DNA of 64,000 bases from WTFY01 sp965220895 (GTDB lineage: Bacteria; Pseudomonadota; Gammaproteobacteria; UBA4575): contig OZ244850.1 of NCBI GenBank assembly GCA_965220895.1, forward strand, positions 62,001 through 126,000, read 5' to 3'. Shown here one piece after another: positions 25,432 to 34,806 of this stretch; positions within the stretch are counted from its first letter, which is position 1; the number at the start of each line of letters is the position of its first letter. The notes under the pieces were generated by a model. It was not told the origin of the DNA. It searched no databases and was given only the letters and a program-made list of their open reading frames with translations. The position numbers and the translations under genes are program-made.

Positions 25432-28200
25432 TTATGCCGCTAGCGCCTTATTTAATTCATCAATGACACTGTCCATCTGATCACCAAAAAGCTTGTACAT
25501 TTGCCCCATACCCCCCTTGCTGTCGAATGGAGCCATCTCAAGATCTTCACGATCCAGATGAAAGGAGCTGATGATGTGATCACGAATCATGTGTAGCCAT
25601 TCCATCTGTCCCTTGTTGAACTTCTCCCCACTGCCGCTGTGATGTTTCATGATCCAGTCCTGAAAGTTGCGGCGTACGGTGTTTGAATACGGTGAGATGG
25701 TTGCGTCAATACCGCAGACGCGGCGGATCAATGCCACAAGTGCAGTCAGTTCGCTGATCGGTTGATTGCCTTTGTAATCATCAAGCAAGGTATAGGCCTG
25801 CCAGACTCGCAAAGGGGACAAGCGCGGCTGGTCGTTCTTCAGCTTGTCCAACACCTCCCGGATCATTGCGTAGGTCAACTCGCACCGGCGATGCGGTTGG
25901 TCGTAGAAGATCATCAACGCTTCGATCTCGTCACGGTGAGCTTCCAAATATTCCCGAAAATCTCGCACCATAGCTTCCGCATTCTCATGGGCATCGCCCT
26001 CCCATTCAGCACGCAAAACAGTATCCAAACCTTCGCGATCAATGATTTGTTCCTTGGTGCGCCGAATGGAGTCGATCAACTCAATCAGTTCACCGTTGAA
26101 GACACTGGCAGCATCATCAACCAACTGTTCCCGAGCCTGATCGCAAGCCTCAGGCGACGGTTCTCCATCACCATGAACAGATTCGATCTCACGCGCCTTC
26201 TCCTGGATGTAGTCTGAGTCAATGGCTGCCAAGAGGTTACCTATGATTTGGGTCAGTTCGACACCCCCTGCTTGTTCCTTGATCCGTTCCTTCTCAGTAC
26301 AATCAAGCTGCTGACTCAGTCGAGCTAGTCTTCCGGCGAGGGAACTCACTGTATCTTCATCCCGAACACCCATCATCACACCCGTAGCAAGGTCCTTGAG
26401 TGGCACAGTCGGTTTGGTGATCAGCGGCTGACTCGCGGTCTTGAGCGATTTCGTGACACCGACTGCATCCACAATCACATAATGAGTTTTTCCACTGGCA
26501 GCTGTAGGCGAAACTTTCTTAAGGTCATCATGATCCAAGGTACGGGTTCCTCGGCCTTTCATCTGCTCGAAATAATTGCGGCTTTTCACGTCTCGCATGA
26601 AAAGCAGGCATTCAATCGGTTTGACATCAGTGCCCGTGGCTATCATGTCTACGGTCACAGCAATGCGTGGATAGTAGTCGTTCCGGAACTGGGCCAGGAC
26701 CGATTTCGGGTCTTCTTCAGCCCTGTAGGTAACCTTCTTGCAGAACACGTTCCCCTCGGCAAATTCCTCACGCACGGTCTGGATGATGTCATCGGCATGG
26801 CTGTCGGTTTTGGCAAAAATCAGCGTCTTTGGCACCTCGTCTCGATCAGGAAATATCTCTGGTAGCTTTTTACGGAAGGTGTGAACCACAGTGCGAATCT
26901 GGTCAGGGTTGACGACATCGCGGTCTAGTTGCTGGGCTGAATAAACTTCATCCTCGTCCTGTATTTCCCAGCGCTTTTTTCTCGTCATGCGCTCGCGCAT
27001 CTCAATCTGCTGATTGGCCTTGAGCTGTCCACCATGCTGTGTCTTTTCCGTCTCGATCACATACACTTCGTTGCCGACATTGACCCCGTCGGCTACGGCC
27101 TGTTCATGGCTGTATTCGCTGACCACGTTCTTCTTGAAGAATCCATAGGCGCGGTTATCCGGCGTAGCCGTCAAACCTACAAGAAAGGCATCAAAATACT
27201 CCAGCACCTGCCGCCAGAGGTTGTAAATCGAGCGGTGACATTCATCAATGATGATAAAGTCGAAAAACTCGGGAGGGATCTGTTTGCTGTAAGCAACCGG
27301 CACGGGCTCTTCAGGCCGGACTTTCAGTTCCGCCGGATTGGTCTCTTCAGCTGCACCATTCAGTTCTTGGCCCTTGAGCAGTGAGTACATGCGCTGGATC
27401 GTACTGATACAGACCTGACTGTCCTTGGCTACAAAAGAGGATGTGAGGCGCTGCACATTGTAAAGCTCGGTGAACTTGCGGTTGTCATCGCTCGGCACAT
27501 AGGCCATGAATTCCTGTTCGGCCTGTTCGCCAAGATTCCGGGTATCCACAAGAAAGAGGACCCGCTTGGCATCGGCATGTTTGAGCAACCGATAAATTGA
27601 AGTGATTGCAGTGTAGGTCTTGCCCGAGCCGGTAGCCATCTGGATCAATGCACGCGGGCGGCTCTGCTTGAAGGAGGCCTCCAGTTTTTCGATGGCGTTG
27701 CCCTGACAAGCCCAAAGATCTGAGGTGTCCAGATACGGCAGTCCCTGAAGCCTTTCACGAAGAGAGTCTGTCTGGTCAAGCCATTCCTGCAGGGTCTCCG
27801 GTCGGGGGAAATTGAATACCTCACGTGAGCGGGGTTTGGGGTCACGCCCGTCTGTGAAGCGAATCAATACACCGGTGCTTTCAAAAACAAATGGGAGAGA
27901 TTTGTTATTCTTGAACCACTTGAGTTCGGCGGCGGCATAACCACCGGACTGCCCTTCAACTGTCGTGATTTTCTGACCCCAATCATCTGGCTTGGCTTCA
28001 ACTATGCCAACAGGTTCCCTGTCAACAAATAGGACATAATCGGCAGGGCCAATATCTGTTTCATACTCGCGAACCGCAATTCCAATGCCAACTCTGAGGT
28101 CAATTCCGTTTTTATTTTGTACTAACCAGCCAGCTCGCAACAGCTTAGTGTCAATGGCATCTCTTGCCACCTGCTCAGGTTTTTGAGTGACAGCTGACAT
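25432..28200 (-). CDS. hsdR: Type I restriction endonuclease subunit
   Basis: 922-residue motor and nuclease subunit, EcoEI/EcoAI-like in length. N-terminal PD-(D/E)XK nuclease residues are in TDIGPADYVLF and GIVEAKPDDWG; helicase motif I is MATGSGKTYTAI and motif II IDECHRS, with motif III LTATP and motif VI MKGRGTRT. The C-terminal domain (about 700-922) matches the EcoEI R C-terminal region that binds HsdM/S. First gene of the R-S-M unit. All motifs are intact. Confidence 0.95.
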   Translation of the reverse strand: MSAVTQKPEQVARDAIDTKLLRAGWLVQNKNGIDLRVGIGIAVREYETDIGPADYVLFVDREPVGIVEAKPDDWGQKITTVEGQSGGYAAAELKWFKNNKSLPFVFESTGVLIRFTDGRDPKPRSREVFNFPRPETLQEWLDQTDSLRERLQGLPYLDTSDLWACQGNAIEKLEASFKQSRPRALIQMATGSGKTYTAITSIYRLLKHADAKRVLFLVDTRNLGEQAEQEFMAYVPSDDNRKFTELYNVQRLTSSFVAKDSQVCISTIQRMYSLLKGQELNGAAEETNPAELKVRPEEPVPVAYSKQIPPEFFDFIIIDECHRSIYNLWRQVLEYFDAFLVGLTATPDNRAYGFFKKNVVSEYSHEQAVADGVNVGNEVYVIETEKTQHGGQLKANQQIEMRERMTRKKRWEIQDEDEVYSAQQLDRDVVNPDQIRTVVHTFRKKLPEIFPDRDEVPKTLIFAKTDSHADDIIQTVREEFAEGNVFCKKVTYRAEEDPKSVLAQFRNDYYPRIAVTVDMIATGTDVKPIECLLFMRDVKSRNYFEQMKGRGTRTLDHDDLKKVSPTAASGKTHYVIVDAVGVTKSLKTASQPLITKPTVPLKDLATGVMMGVRDEDTVSSLAGRLARLSQQLDCTEKERIKEQAGGVELTQIIGNLLAAIDSDYIQEKAREIESVHGDGEPSPEACDQAREQLVDDAASVFNGELIELIDSIRRTKEQIIDREGLDTVLRAEWEGDAHENAEAMVRDFREYLEAHRDEIEALMIFYDQPHRRCELTYAMIREVLDKLKNDQPRLSPLRVWQAYTLLDDYKGNQPISELTALVALIRRVCGIDATISPYSNTVRRNFQDWIMKHHSGSGEKFNKGQMEWLHMIRDHIISSFHLDREDLEMAPFDSKGGMGQMYKLFGDQMDSVIDELNKALAA

Positions 28201-28572
28201 TGATTCAATCTTCCTTCTAATTCAGACCAATGTATGTAGAGCTAGCAACGTCAGATTATCTCTTTAAAACTATCAACGTACTTTCGCATAAACTCGTCAG
28301 AGTTGGGGGGGCGCGTAAATGCATGAAGCCATGTCTCTGATAGCAGGTACAGTAAATAAATGAATATTATCTTACGATGAGAGTTTACAGGTTGTTGGTT
28401 ATTTGTCCTATTCCGATATCTGTTTTGTGCAGAGTCATGACACAATGCTCAATAGAAACGTATGGACTAGCATCACTAGTGGTGATCAGTTGAGCTTGCG
28501 CTACAGTTGGTGTAGACGGAACCGCTACCGCATAGGAAGTAAGCAGTAAGTCTATTTTGATGGTTATTCTAC

Positions 28573-28639
28573 GGAACTTGACCACCTACTCCACAGAAAA
28601 GTGACTACCTAGTCTACGGTAAACTGACCTTTTTAGACC
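28573..28639. repeat. Three degenerate 22-23 bp tandem units, possible IS21-family end remnant
   Basis: Three successive units: GGAACTTGACCACCTACTCC(AC), GAAAAGTGACTACCTAGTCT(AC), GTAAACTGACCTTTTTAGAC(C). Tandem repeats of this size with a GAAACTTGACCAC-like core are typical of ends of IS21-type elements, but no transposase gene is present here. The rest of 28201-28731 (531 bp) shows no supported gene. Confidence 0.45.
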
Positions 28640-28731
28640 AAGGCGTTTCATCCTCTGTCGGAGCATAGCAATACAAGTTTTTGTTTGTTAGCCGCTGCTG
28701 GATTGCACCAGTTGAGTAAGTGGTTCCGCAA

Positions 28732-30321
28732 TCATTTTGAACCAAACACGTCCTCCCGAAGTTCATCGAACACTATCTGTGTTTTACAGAGTGCCGGAAC
28801 CAAAAACTGCAACGCGAATTCTTTGCGGCTATTGCCGAGGTTCGGCAACCTAGAAGTATTGCGGATCATGTCGAAAAGATCTCTGGAAACATCCTTGATG
28901 TTCACTGGCCCTGGTTGGTTCAGTATGATGTCATTTTTCGCCTTGAGAATATCTGTTATGGTCGTTTCGCTGCACCCTTGCAAGACGAGGAACGTACGTA
29001 GAACCTCTGAGTCGTAGAGATACTCCTCCAGTTCCCTCCTTCGCAATACGCGAATACCTTTGGCAATCTTTTGATCTCTTTGACTTTCAGCCATGTCATC
29101 CCGATCAATGACCTGAAAGACTTCAGCGCCCTTTGCGATGCCCTCTAGGATCGCCATCAGGTGTCCAGACTGAATTACTTCACCGGCACTTCCTCTTGAT
29201 ATGAACAAGGTCTCGGGAGATTCGTCAGCGAATAGCAGGTTGTAGCATTCAGCATCAAAGCTATTAACGGGTTTATCTACACTCCCTTCACAGATAACGA
29301 TCCGTTGCGGAGCCACCAACGAAGCCAGATCATCAAGTGCGATCTTGTAAATGTTTGCCCAGAACGCGCGATTTGGATTACTTGGCTCAATCGTGACGGA
29401 GGCATCGAAGTTGTGATTAGAAAAATCCAAGAACACAACCTCTCCAGGGTTCTCCTGGTAAATCCGATAGGCTTCTCTAACAATTCCAATTGAGTGCGTA
29501 GCGATCCACAATTGGGTCGTTTCCGGTAGCAAACCAAGGATGGCTGCAATCAACCGACCCTGGAGACCTGTAGCCACATGCAATTCAGGTTCATCAATGC
29601 AAAAGATGGCATCTGTAGCTTCCTGACGCTTTATAAACACATCAAGAAGGATGTCGAAGGCTGCCTTCTCACCGCCCGATAAGTTCTTGTAATGAAAGTC
29701 GCTCACGCTACCTTTCGAAAAACGGAATGAACCGGATCTCATTGCTCCAAAATCTTGCAGCAGCAACTCAGGGCCCGAAAAGAGTTCACGCATCGCTCCT
29801 TGCAGGTCTCCGAGAGCGATCTGGCGATATTCCCCAAATGTGCAGTCAGCTGGAGCGGCATGTAGACTATCCTGCATTCCCTTCCATGCCACCCGAGCAT
29901 AGTTCTCGGAAACTGCAGCATCAACGTCGATAATCCGAGCGAGTTTTGGACCTTCGTCATTTTGTCTTGAGGCCTGCAATTGTTCGATCCGAAAGTCGGC
30001 CTCGTTTCGGTACGCCGACCGGATCTGGAATGCTGATTTCAGATCGACAGCTTCATCATGGAATTCGATGGCTACTCGATTGGCGACATCACTGAGATGG
30101 CGAGCCTGTGTTACTTTTTCGTAGTACTCCTCCATATTGCCGGAGAGTTGGCGGTTGGCAACTTCGGCCCTGGCTTTCAGAATGAAAGAGTCAAATATCG
30201 AAGATTTTCCACAGCCATTCGGGCCGACAAGAACGACAAGTCTGGCGTCTTCGGGTACATCAGTGATCAAGAGTTCAGTAAAGCGCTTGTAGTCACTCAA
30301 TTGTATACTTTTAATTCGCAC
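28732..30321 (-). CDS. AAA-family ATPase fused to TOPRIM/DUF4435-like domain (putative antiphage protein)
   Basis: 529 residues. The N-terminal SMC/ABC-like ATPase has Walker A GPNGCGKS at 33-40, signature LSGGEK at 214-219, Walker B CIDEPE at 241-246 and the switch His in ATHS at 276. The C-terminal part carries a TOPRIM-like pattern: Glu345 in VICEGSVD and Asp406/Asp408 in VIDRDD. This order resembles OLD-family nucleases and the PARIS system, where an AAA_15 ATPase acts with a DUF4435 TOPRIM effector, here in one chain. GTG start with GAGG upstream. It sits upstream of hsdRSM on the same strand. Defence function is inference. Confidence 0.78.
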   Translation of the reverse strand: MRIKSIQLSDYKRFTELLITDVPEDARLVVLVGPNGCGKSSIFDSFILKARAEVANRQLSGNMEEYYEKVTQARHLSDVANRVAIEFHDEAVDLKSAFQIRSAYRNEADFRIEQLQASRQNDEGPKLARIIDVDAAVSENYARVAWKGMQDSLHAAPADCTFGEYRQIALGDLQGAMRELFSGPELLLQDFGAMRSGSFRFSKGSVSDFHYKNLSGGEKAAFDILLDVFIKRQEATDAIFCIDEPELHVATGLQGRLIAAILGLLPETTQLWIATHSIGIVREAYRIYQENPGEVVFLDFSNHNFDASVTIEPSNPNRAFWANIYKIALDDLASLVAPQRIVICEGSVDKPVNSFDAECYNLLFADESPETLFISRGSAGEVIQSGHLMAILEGIAKGAEVFQVIDRDDMAESQRDQKIAKGIRVLRRRELEEYLYDSEVLRTFLVLQGCSETTITDILKAKNDIILNQPGPVNIKDVSRDLFDMIRNTSRLPNLGNSRKEFALQFLVPALCKTQIVFDELREDVFGSK

Positions 30322-30711
30322 TAAAACCTCGCATGCCTCTACTTCTATAGTGGCCAGCCAAGCTATTTTTACTCAGTCGACTGAATCTTATGAATATGTA
30401 GTACGCTTGCAAAGAAATCAAGATTCATATCTATTTATGGTAAGTTGCGGTGATGTGGGAAAAATGTCGTCTTTGCGTGCATATTACACGTGAAGGTTGC
30501 CACCCATTCCACGGCTAGGCTGTTACCCTAACAGGGGTGCGTAAGCCCGGTTCTGTAGTAATCTGACACGGGATAACTGCGAGGTATGAAGATGAAGAGG
30601 AAAACAGAACAACGAAACAGCTAAACTCTCGAGTAATTGGCTTCGCAACTAATCCTGTTGGTGACCTAGAACATACTACTAGGTGCATAAAAGCACAGAT
30701 ATTTTGAAATT
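30322..30711. other. 390-bp gap with possible second IS21-like end remnant
   Basis: No supported gene. Around 30487-30517 the sequence GAAGGTTGCCACCCATTCCA(CGG) resembles terminal repeats of IS21-type elements; a small hairpin CTGTTA-CCC-TAACAG lies at 30520-30534. Together with 28573-28639 it flanks the AAA-TOPRIM gene. No transposase is present. Confidence 0.35.
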
Positions 30712-32694
30712 CTAGCCCCCCTCTATTGAATCCAATAAATCTCTGATTCGACCCCTATCCTGTTCCTTTTCAAGATAACTTTGATAACTGGCCTCCGCAT
30801 CTTTTATGAGCTGTTGATAAGTAACCACTCGAATATTTCTTGCTTCCATTGATCTTTCGGATGTTTGTCGCCGCTCAGAATCTTCCCAGTCACTGAGATC
30901 TTTACCCACCAAGCAAATTACCTCTACAGATGCACTTTCGTTTGCTGCTCGAAGCTGTTTCTTTAAAGCTTGAACATATTTATCAACTTGATCCATGAGC
31001 TGGTTGCTCGAGATTGTTACAGAACTTCGTTTCAGTTCAATAATTACATGTTTACCTGATGTTTTCTTGTATCTAATATCCAAGCGTCCCTTTCTTTCTT
31101 CAGAGGTCAATTTACCGGATACCTTTCGAAAACTTTTGGCAACAGTTTGCTCCATTGTCGGCGTTTCCGTAGCTCTGTCCCATGATGGGTCTAGTAACCA
31201 AAGGTGGGTATATATATGCTCTTGAATGATCTTTTCTAGAACATCATCAGTCACGTCCTGTGAAAGTTTTCTGATCATATCAAGGCGCCCCCCAGTGATC
31301 TCGTGATACCAGGTGGCCTCTATATCATCCAATTCGGAAAAAAGCTTTACTACAGTCTCAAGATTTTCAAGGTCAAGCTGCTCAAGCTGAGTTATCTTTT
31401 TTTTGTGCTGAAGATGCTCGAAAGCCAACACACCGTGCTTATAAAGTGTTTTTCTATGAACTTCGTCAGTAGCTATCTGATTGATCTTTCCAAATAACTT
31501 CTTTGCTTCATTTCTCGAGTCAGTCCCAAGGCTATTGTACCAATCCTTAAGAGCGGGAATTTCCTGAGCTCTTTCCACTCCTTCTTCATCCTTTATCTTT
31601 GCCCGTTCACTGCTCAGAAATTTCAGTTCTTCTTCAACAAACTTTATTAATTGGATAAATCTTTGGTCACTCTGAATAAAGTTCTGTCTACTAGATGTAG
31701 CAATGTCTTCATTCTCTGTCGAATCCAGAAAATCGGCTTCTAATTCGCCAATCACATATTTAGTGTAAAGTCCGCCTTCTCGAAATGTATCTAAAATATC
31801 TTCTTGTGCAACCTTCCCCCTGGACAATACTGATATCTTATTCAAATTATCGGAACCACTTTGTAATGATCCAGATTCTTTAACCAATCCTATCCAACCA
31901 TTTACTAAATTATTCCCCTGATCACCTACGGTATTCTTATTCCGTGGAACCAAATGTTTTCTATCATGTTTGAAATTACTCTTATCATAGTTGCCATAAA
32001 CTAAAGCATACTCCAGCTTTTCAAAATAATTTCTATCTTTCAGAGTTATTTCCTTAGCATTAATAAATACCCTGAATTCCCGGGAATTGATCGAGAATCG
32101 ACGGGCTACGCGTTGCCGTAGACTCTCATCAAGCGACGAATAAACTCTTTTCTTCAAATCACGAAGAATCAGGCTAGTGCCAGAACTTCCAAGTTTGACT
32201 TCCGTAGGTTTAGGTATGATTGGTGGGTGATAGGTTTGCTTGTTATGGATAGCTTTTCGTATTTCTCCTACATCCAATTCTATCGCTAGTGGGTTTTCCC
32301 GGTTTTTCTTTGTGACGACTTGAATGTTCCCTGCAATGGAGAAAGCTGAAAGTTTACCTATCCCCTTTCGACCCATGACAAGTCGCTTTTTTGTTGATGT
32401 ACGATCTCCAGCTTTAGTAGTCCTCCGCTGATAACCGACAGTCAAGAATTTGTTTTGCAAGTCAGTCCTATTCATCCCACATCCATCATCTTGAACCGTG
32501 ATCTCCTTGTCACTATTTGAATTTTTTATACAAATATCTACCCGTGTTGCATCTGCATCCCAAGCGTTAGCGATCATCTCGGATAAAACAGCAGAAACAT
32601 TGCTATAAAGATTTAGACCCAAGTGATTAAGCACGTTCAAGTCAATTTCAAGATTGAGTTTTTCCTGCATTTTCACTTGTCTCTTTATTGACAT
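30712..32694 (-). CDS. GHKL (MutL/MORC-like) ATPase fused to PD-(D/E)XK-like nuclease domain
   Basis: 660 residues. The N-terminal GHKL ATPase has all Bergerat-fold motifs: Glu39/Asn43 in LSEMIANAWDADAT, DDGCGM at 69-74, and GRKGIGK at 108-114 with an S5-like transducer after it. A helical middle region runs from about 340 to 520. Near the C-terminus Asp539 (GRLDIRY) and Glu553-x-Lys555 (IIELKRS) form a PD-(D/E)XK-type nuclease pattern. GHKL ATPases occur in prokaryotic R-M operons related to eukaryotic MORC proteins, often with C5-methyltransferases and Vsr; both lie just upstream here. The gene is visibly AT-richer than the chromosome around it. Start could also be Met9. Confidence 0.8.
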   Translation of the reverse strand: MSIKRQVKMQEKLNLEIDLNVLNHLGLNLYSNVSAVLSEMIANAWDADATRVDICIKNSNSDKEITVQDDGCGMNRTDLQNKFLTVGYQRRTTKAGDRTSTKKRLVMGRKGIGKLSAFSIAGNIQVVTKKNRENPLAIELDVGEIRKAIHNKQTYHPPIIPKPTEVKLGSSGTSLILRDLKKRVYSSLDESLRQRVARRFSINSREFRVFINAKEITLKDRNYFEKLEYALVYGNYDKSNFKHDRKHLVPRNKNTVGDQGNNLVNGWIGLVKESGSLQSGSDNLNKISVLSRGKVAQEDILDTFREGGLYTKYVIGELEADFLDSTENEDIATSSRQNFIQSDQRFIQLIKFVEEELKFLSSERAKIKDEEGVERAQEIPALKDWYNSLGTDSRNEAKKLFGKINQIATDEVHRKTLYKHGVLAFEHLQHKKKITQLEQLDLENLETVVKLFSELDDIEATWYHEITGGRLDMIRKLSQDVTDDVLEKIIQEHIYTHLWLLDPSWDRATETPTMEQTVAKSFRKVSGKLTSEERKGRLDIRYKKTSGKHVIIELKRSSVTISSNQLMDQVDKYVQALKKQLRAANESASVEVICLVGKDLSDWEDSERRQTSERSMEARNIRVVTYQQLIKDAEASYQSYLEKEQDRGRIRDLLDSIEGG

Positions 32695-32863
32695 GGCGTG
32701 AAATTGTCTTTTCTTGACAGTCCAAGCTTCCAGCTTGTCAGTTTCCTATTTGATGCATTGTAAAATCTTAAAGAATATTAATCGTCCCGTTTCAAGAAAA
32801 ATAAATGCTTAAATTTTTTGCATATTCAAATCAATCGTCATCCATTATATCTACTGAATCTAT

Positions 32864-33169
32864 TCATCCACGTCCATGAATGCTCCACATATCTTCCTTA
32901 TCCCCAGTCGATAAGAAAATTTTATTGTGGATACTACAAATGTAGCGGACACGATCTTCTGTCATGTTGTTCCAACTCGCTATAGCCCTCGTGGACCGAA
33001 ATTTCCTGCTATGCTTATCCTCTGAATTAGCAGAAAGCCATTGATACAATCTCTTTTTATCTATGCATTCCGTACACTTATCGTGGATGTACTGAAATAC
33101 CCATACCATGATTCCAGCTATGGCTCCACCGGCACCACCAATAATTACGCCATCACATATAGTCATCAT
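32864..33169 (-). CDS. Small protein with N-terminal membrane segment
   Basis: About 101 residues; not a family I recognise. After the start (MMTICDG) comes a Gly-rich hydrophobic helix IIGGAGGAIAGIMVWVFQYI, a short CTEC pair, then a soluble tail with a possible helix-turn-helix-like stretch (RSTRAIASWNNMTEDRVRYICS). It lies 42 bp after the broken vsr gene and 169 bp before the GHKL-nuclease gene on the same strand. The open frame extends upstream to a TTG at 33211; ATG at 33169 is preferred, without a strong ribosome site. Confidence 0.55.
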   Translation of the reverse strand: MMTICDGVIIGGAGGAIAGIMVWVFQYIHDKCTECIDKKRLYQWLSANSEDKHSRKFRSTRAIASWNNMTEDRVRYICSIHNKIFLSTGDKEDMWSIHGRG

Positions 33170-33211
33170 TCTTGCCGTACCCGCATGACTAGCTTCCCAT
33201 CTTACAAGCAA

Positions 33212-33712
33212 TCAACTAAGTTGTATCACTGATTGACGCGATCTCACGACCTGCGCAACCTTCAGCGCTGCCTTTTCAGGGTCTTCATGTTCCCAAATAC
33301 GGATGACTGACCAGCCTTGAGATTCCAGTCGCTTGTTCGTATCAAGATCACGCTGACGATTTGTCTCGATTTTTTTGCGCCAGAACTGGGCATTGCTTTT
33401 TGGCTAAGAACCGTGTGTCGTACATCCATGCCAAAAACAGCCATCAACGAAAATGGCAACCCGAGCTTTGACGAATACTAAATCTGCGCGCCTTCGCGGT
33501 TTTTCCAGAACTGGATGATCTACTTTATACCGGAATCCCATTCTATGGAGCCGCCTGCGCAACTCCATTTCTGGCAGAGTATCTCTAGGCCTAATTGAAG
33601 CCATACGCTTGCTAGCAGCTTCTGAAGAAGGAAACGATTCGATTCTTCGGCGACTACTTTTTGCTTTGCACACAGCGCTCGGCATAAATTTAGTTTGTAT
33701 CTGTGCCACCAT
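33212..33712 (-). pseudogene. vsr: Vsr-type mismatch endonuclease interrupted by one in-frame TAG
   Basis: Very-short-patch repair endonuclease, which nicks T:G mismatches that arise from deamination of 5-methylcytosine. The reading frame is full length (about 166 codons) except for a TAG at 33404-33406, between WHGCTTHGS and PKSNAQFWRKKIE. Catalytic and metal features are present on both sides: RRRADLVF, FVDGCFWHGC, and WSVIRIWEHED. No frameshift is needed: the same frame continues to TGA at 33212. It lies 35 bp after the C5-methyltransferase gene. A recent nonsense mutation, suppression, or a sequencing error are all possible. Confidence 0.85.
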
Positions 33713-33747
33713 CAATTACAGAGTTACTAATTTCAAAGCAAGGATTG

Positions 33748-34806
33748 CTAAAAGCCTTCCTCACCCAGATGAAACATAATGCTCTTTGCAATCGCTTTTC
33801 CTAGCTCAACAGGAACTGCATTACCAATTAGCCGGCCAATCACACTGAAATTTATTGGGTCATCTGGAGGGATGAATTTGTAGGAACGGGGAAAGCTTTG
33901 CAGAATCGTAGCTTCCCTCAAAGAAATTGCTCTATCCTGTTCTGGATGCCCAAACCTACCGTTTCCAAACCCATAACACTGAGTCGTAATGGTAGGAGCA
34001 GGTTTATCCCAGTCCATGCGTCCATAGACACTTTTATACGTTTGTCCAGACTCAATTTTGTGGCAATCAGCTATGAGGCGTTTAGGCCAGTCTTTCCAGG
34101 TTCCTCCAGGTTTGGATGCTTTGATACGGGCGAGATTGGTTGATGATAACCCTGATGAGACATGTAGCCTGTCCCGAGGTGCTGACTGGCCTGCCTCAAT
34201 CGGACGTAGATGGCCAATGGCTTTCCGAACAGTTTTGTATTTTCTTTTATCCTTTATCGGATCAATAAGCTTGATTGTGCCATGTAGCGATGCAAGCAAC
34301 ACCATTCGGTTTCGATATTGGGGTACACGGTAGCCGACGCAGTTAACGACATTAGCCCATACTGAGTATCCCTGTCGCTTTAAGCCGTTGACGAAATCAT
34401 GAAAAACTTGATGTCGTCTCACGCTAGGTACATTCTCCATAGTAACGATGTCCGGGCGTGTTTCCCTAGCTATTCTCCCAAACTCGTACAACAGCCGCCA
34501 TTTTTGGTCAGACTTATTGTCGAATCCGTGCCGATAGCTAGAAAAAGGTTGGCAGGGTGCACATCCTGCTAGAACTCGGGCACTACTTTTGTCGAACATG
34601 CTTGATATCTCGGATGAACTAATCACCGATACATCACATTCTATGAATTTTGCGCTGTTGTTTATTTCATATGGGTAGAGGCAGGCAGGATCAAGGTCAA
34701 TTCCTGCTTTGACACGGATGCCTTCGAGACTAAGACCGTGAGTGAGTCCCCCTGCGCCGCAAAACAAGTCAATGCATGAGACAGACATCCGTGTAAGGCT
34801 ACCCAT
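33748..34806 (-). CDS. DNA (cytosine-5) methyltransferase
   Basis: C5-cytosine methyltransferase of about 352 residues. Motif I is DLFCGAGGLTHG, motif IV GCAPCQPFSSY with catalytic Cys, motif VI TMENVPSV, motif VIII PQYRNRMVLL, motif IX around SLREATILQSFP, and motif X LIGNAVPVELG. All are intact. The target recognition region is short, so specificity cannot be deduced. The frame opens at a TTG further up; ATG at 34806 or 34788 is more likely. Followed closely by vsr, the usual repair partner. No dedicated classical restriction enzyme is adjacent; the GHKL-nuclease may fill that role. Confidence 0.92.
   Translation of the reverse strand: MGSLTRMSVSCIDLFCGAGGLTHGLSLEGIRVKAGIDLDPACLYPYEINNSAKFIECDVSVISSSEISSMFDKSSARVLAGCAPCQPFSSYRHGFDNKSDQKWRLLYEFGRIARETRPDIVTMENVPSVRRHQVFHDFVNGLKRQGYSVWANVVNCVGYRVPQYRNRMVLLASLHGTIKLIDPIKDKRKYKTVRKAIGHLRPIEAGQSAPRDRLHVSSGLSSTNLARIKASKPGGTWKDWPKRLIADCHKIESGQTYKSVYGRMDWDKPAPTITTQCYGFGNGRFGHPEQDRAISLREATILQSFPRSYKFIPPDDPINFSVIGRLIGNAVPVELGKAIAKSIMFHLGEEGF

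Noticed and set aside
33262..33459. Separate 65-aa frame at the 3' part of vsr, suggesting a frameshift
   Set aside because: The real continuation of Vsr is in the same frame as the 5' part after a single TAG; this other frame does not encode Vsr residues.
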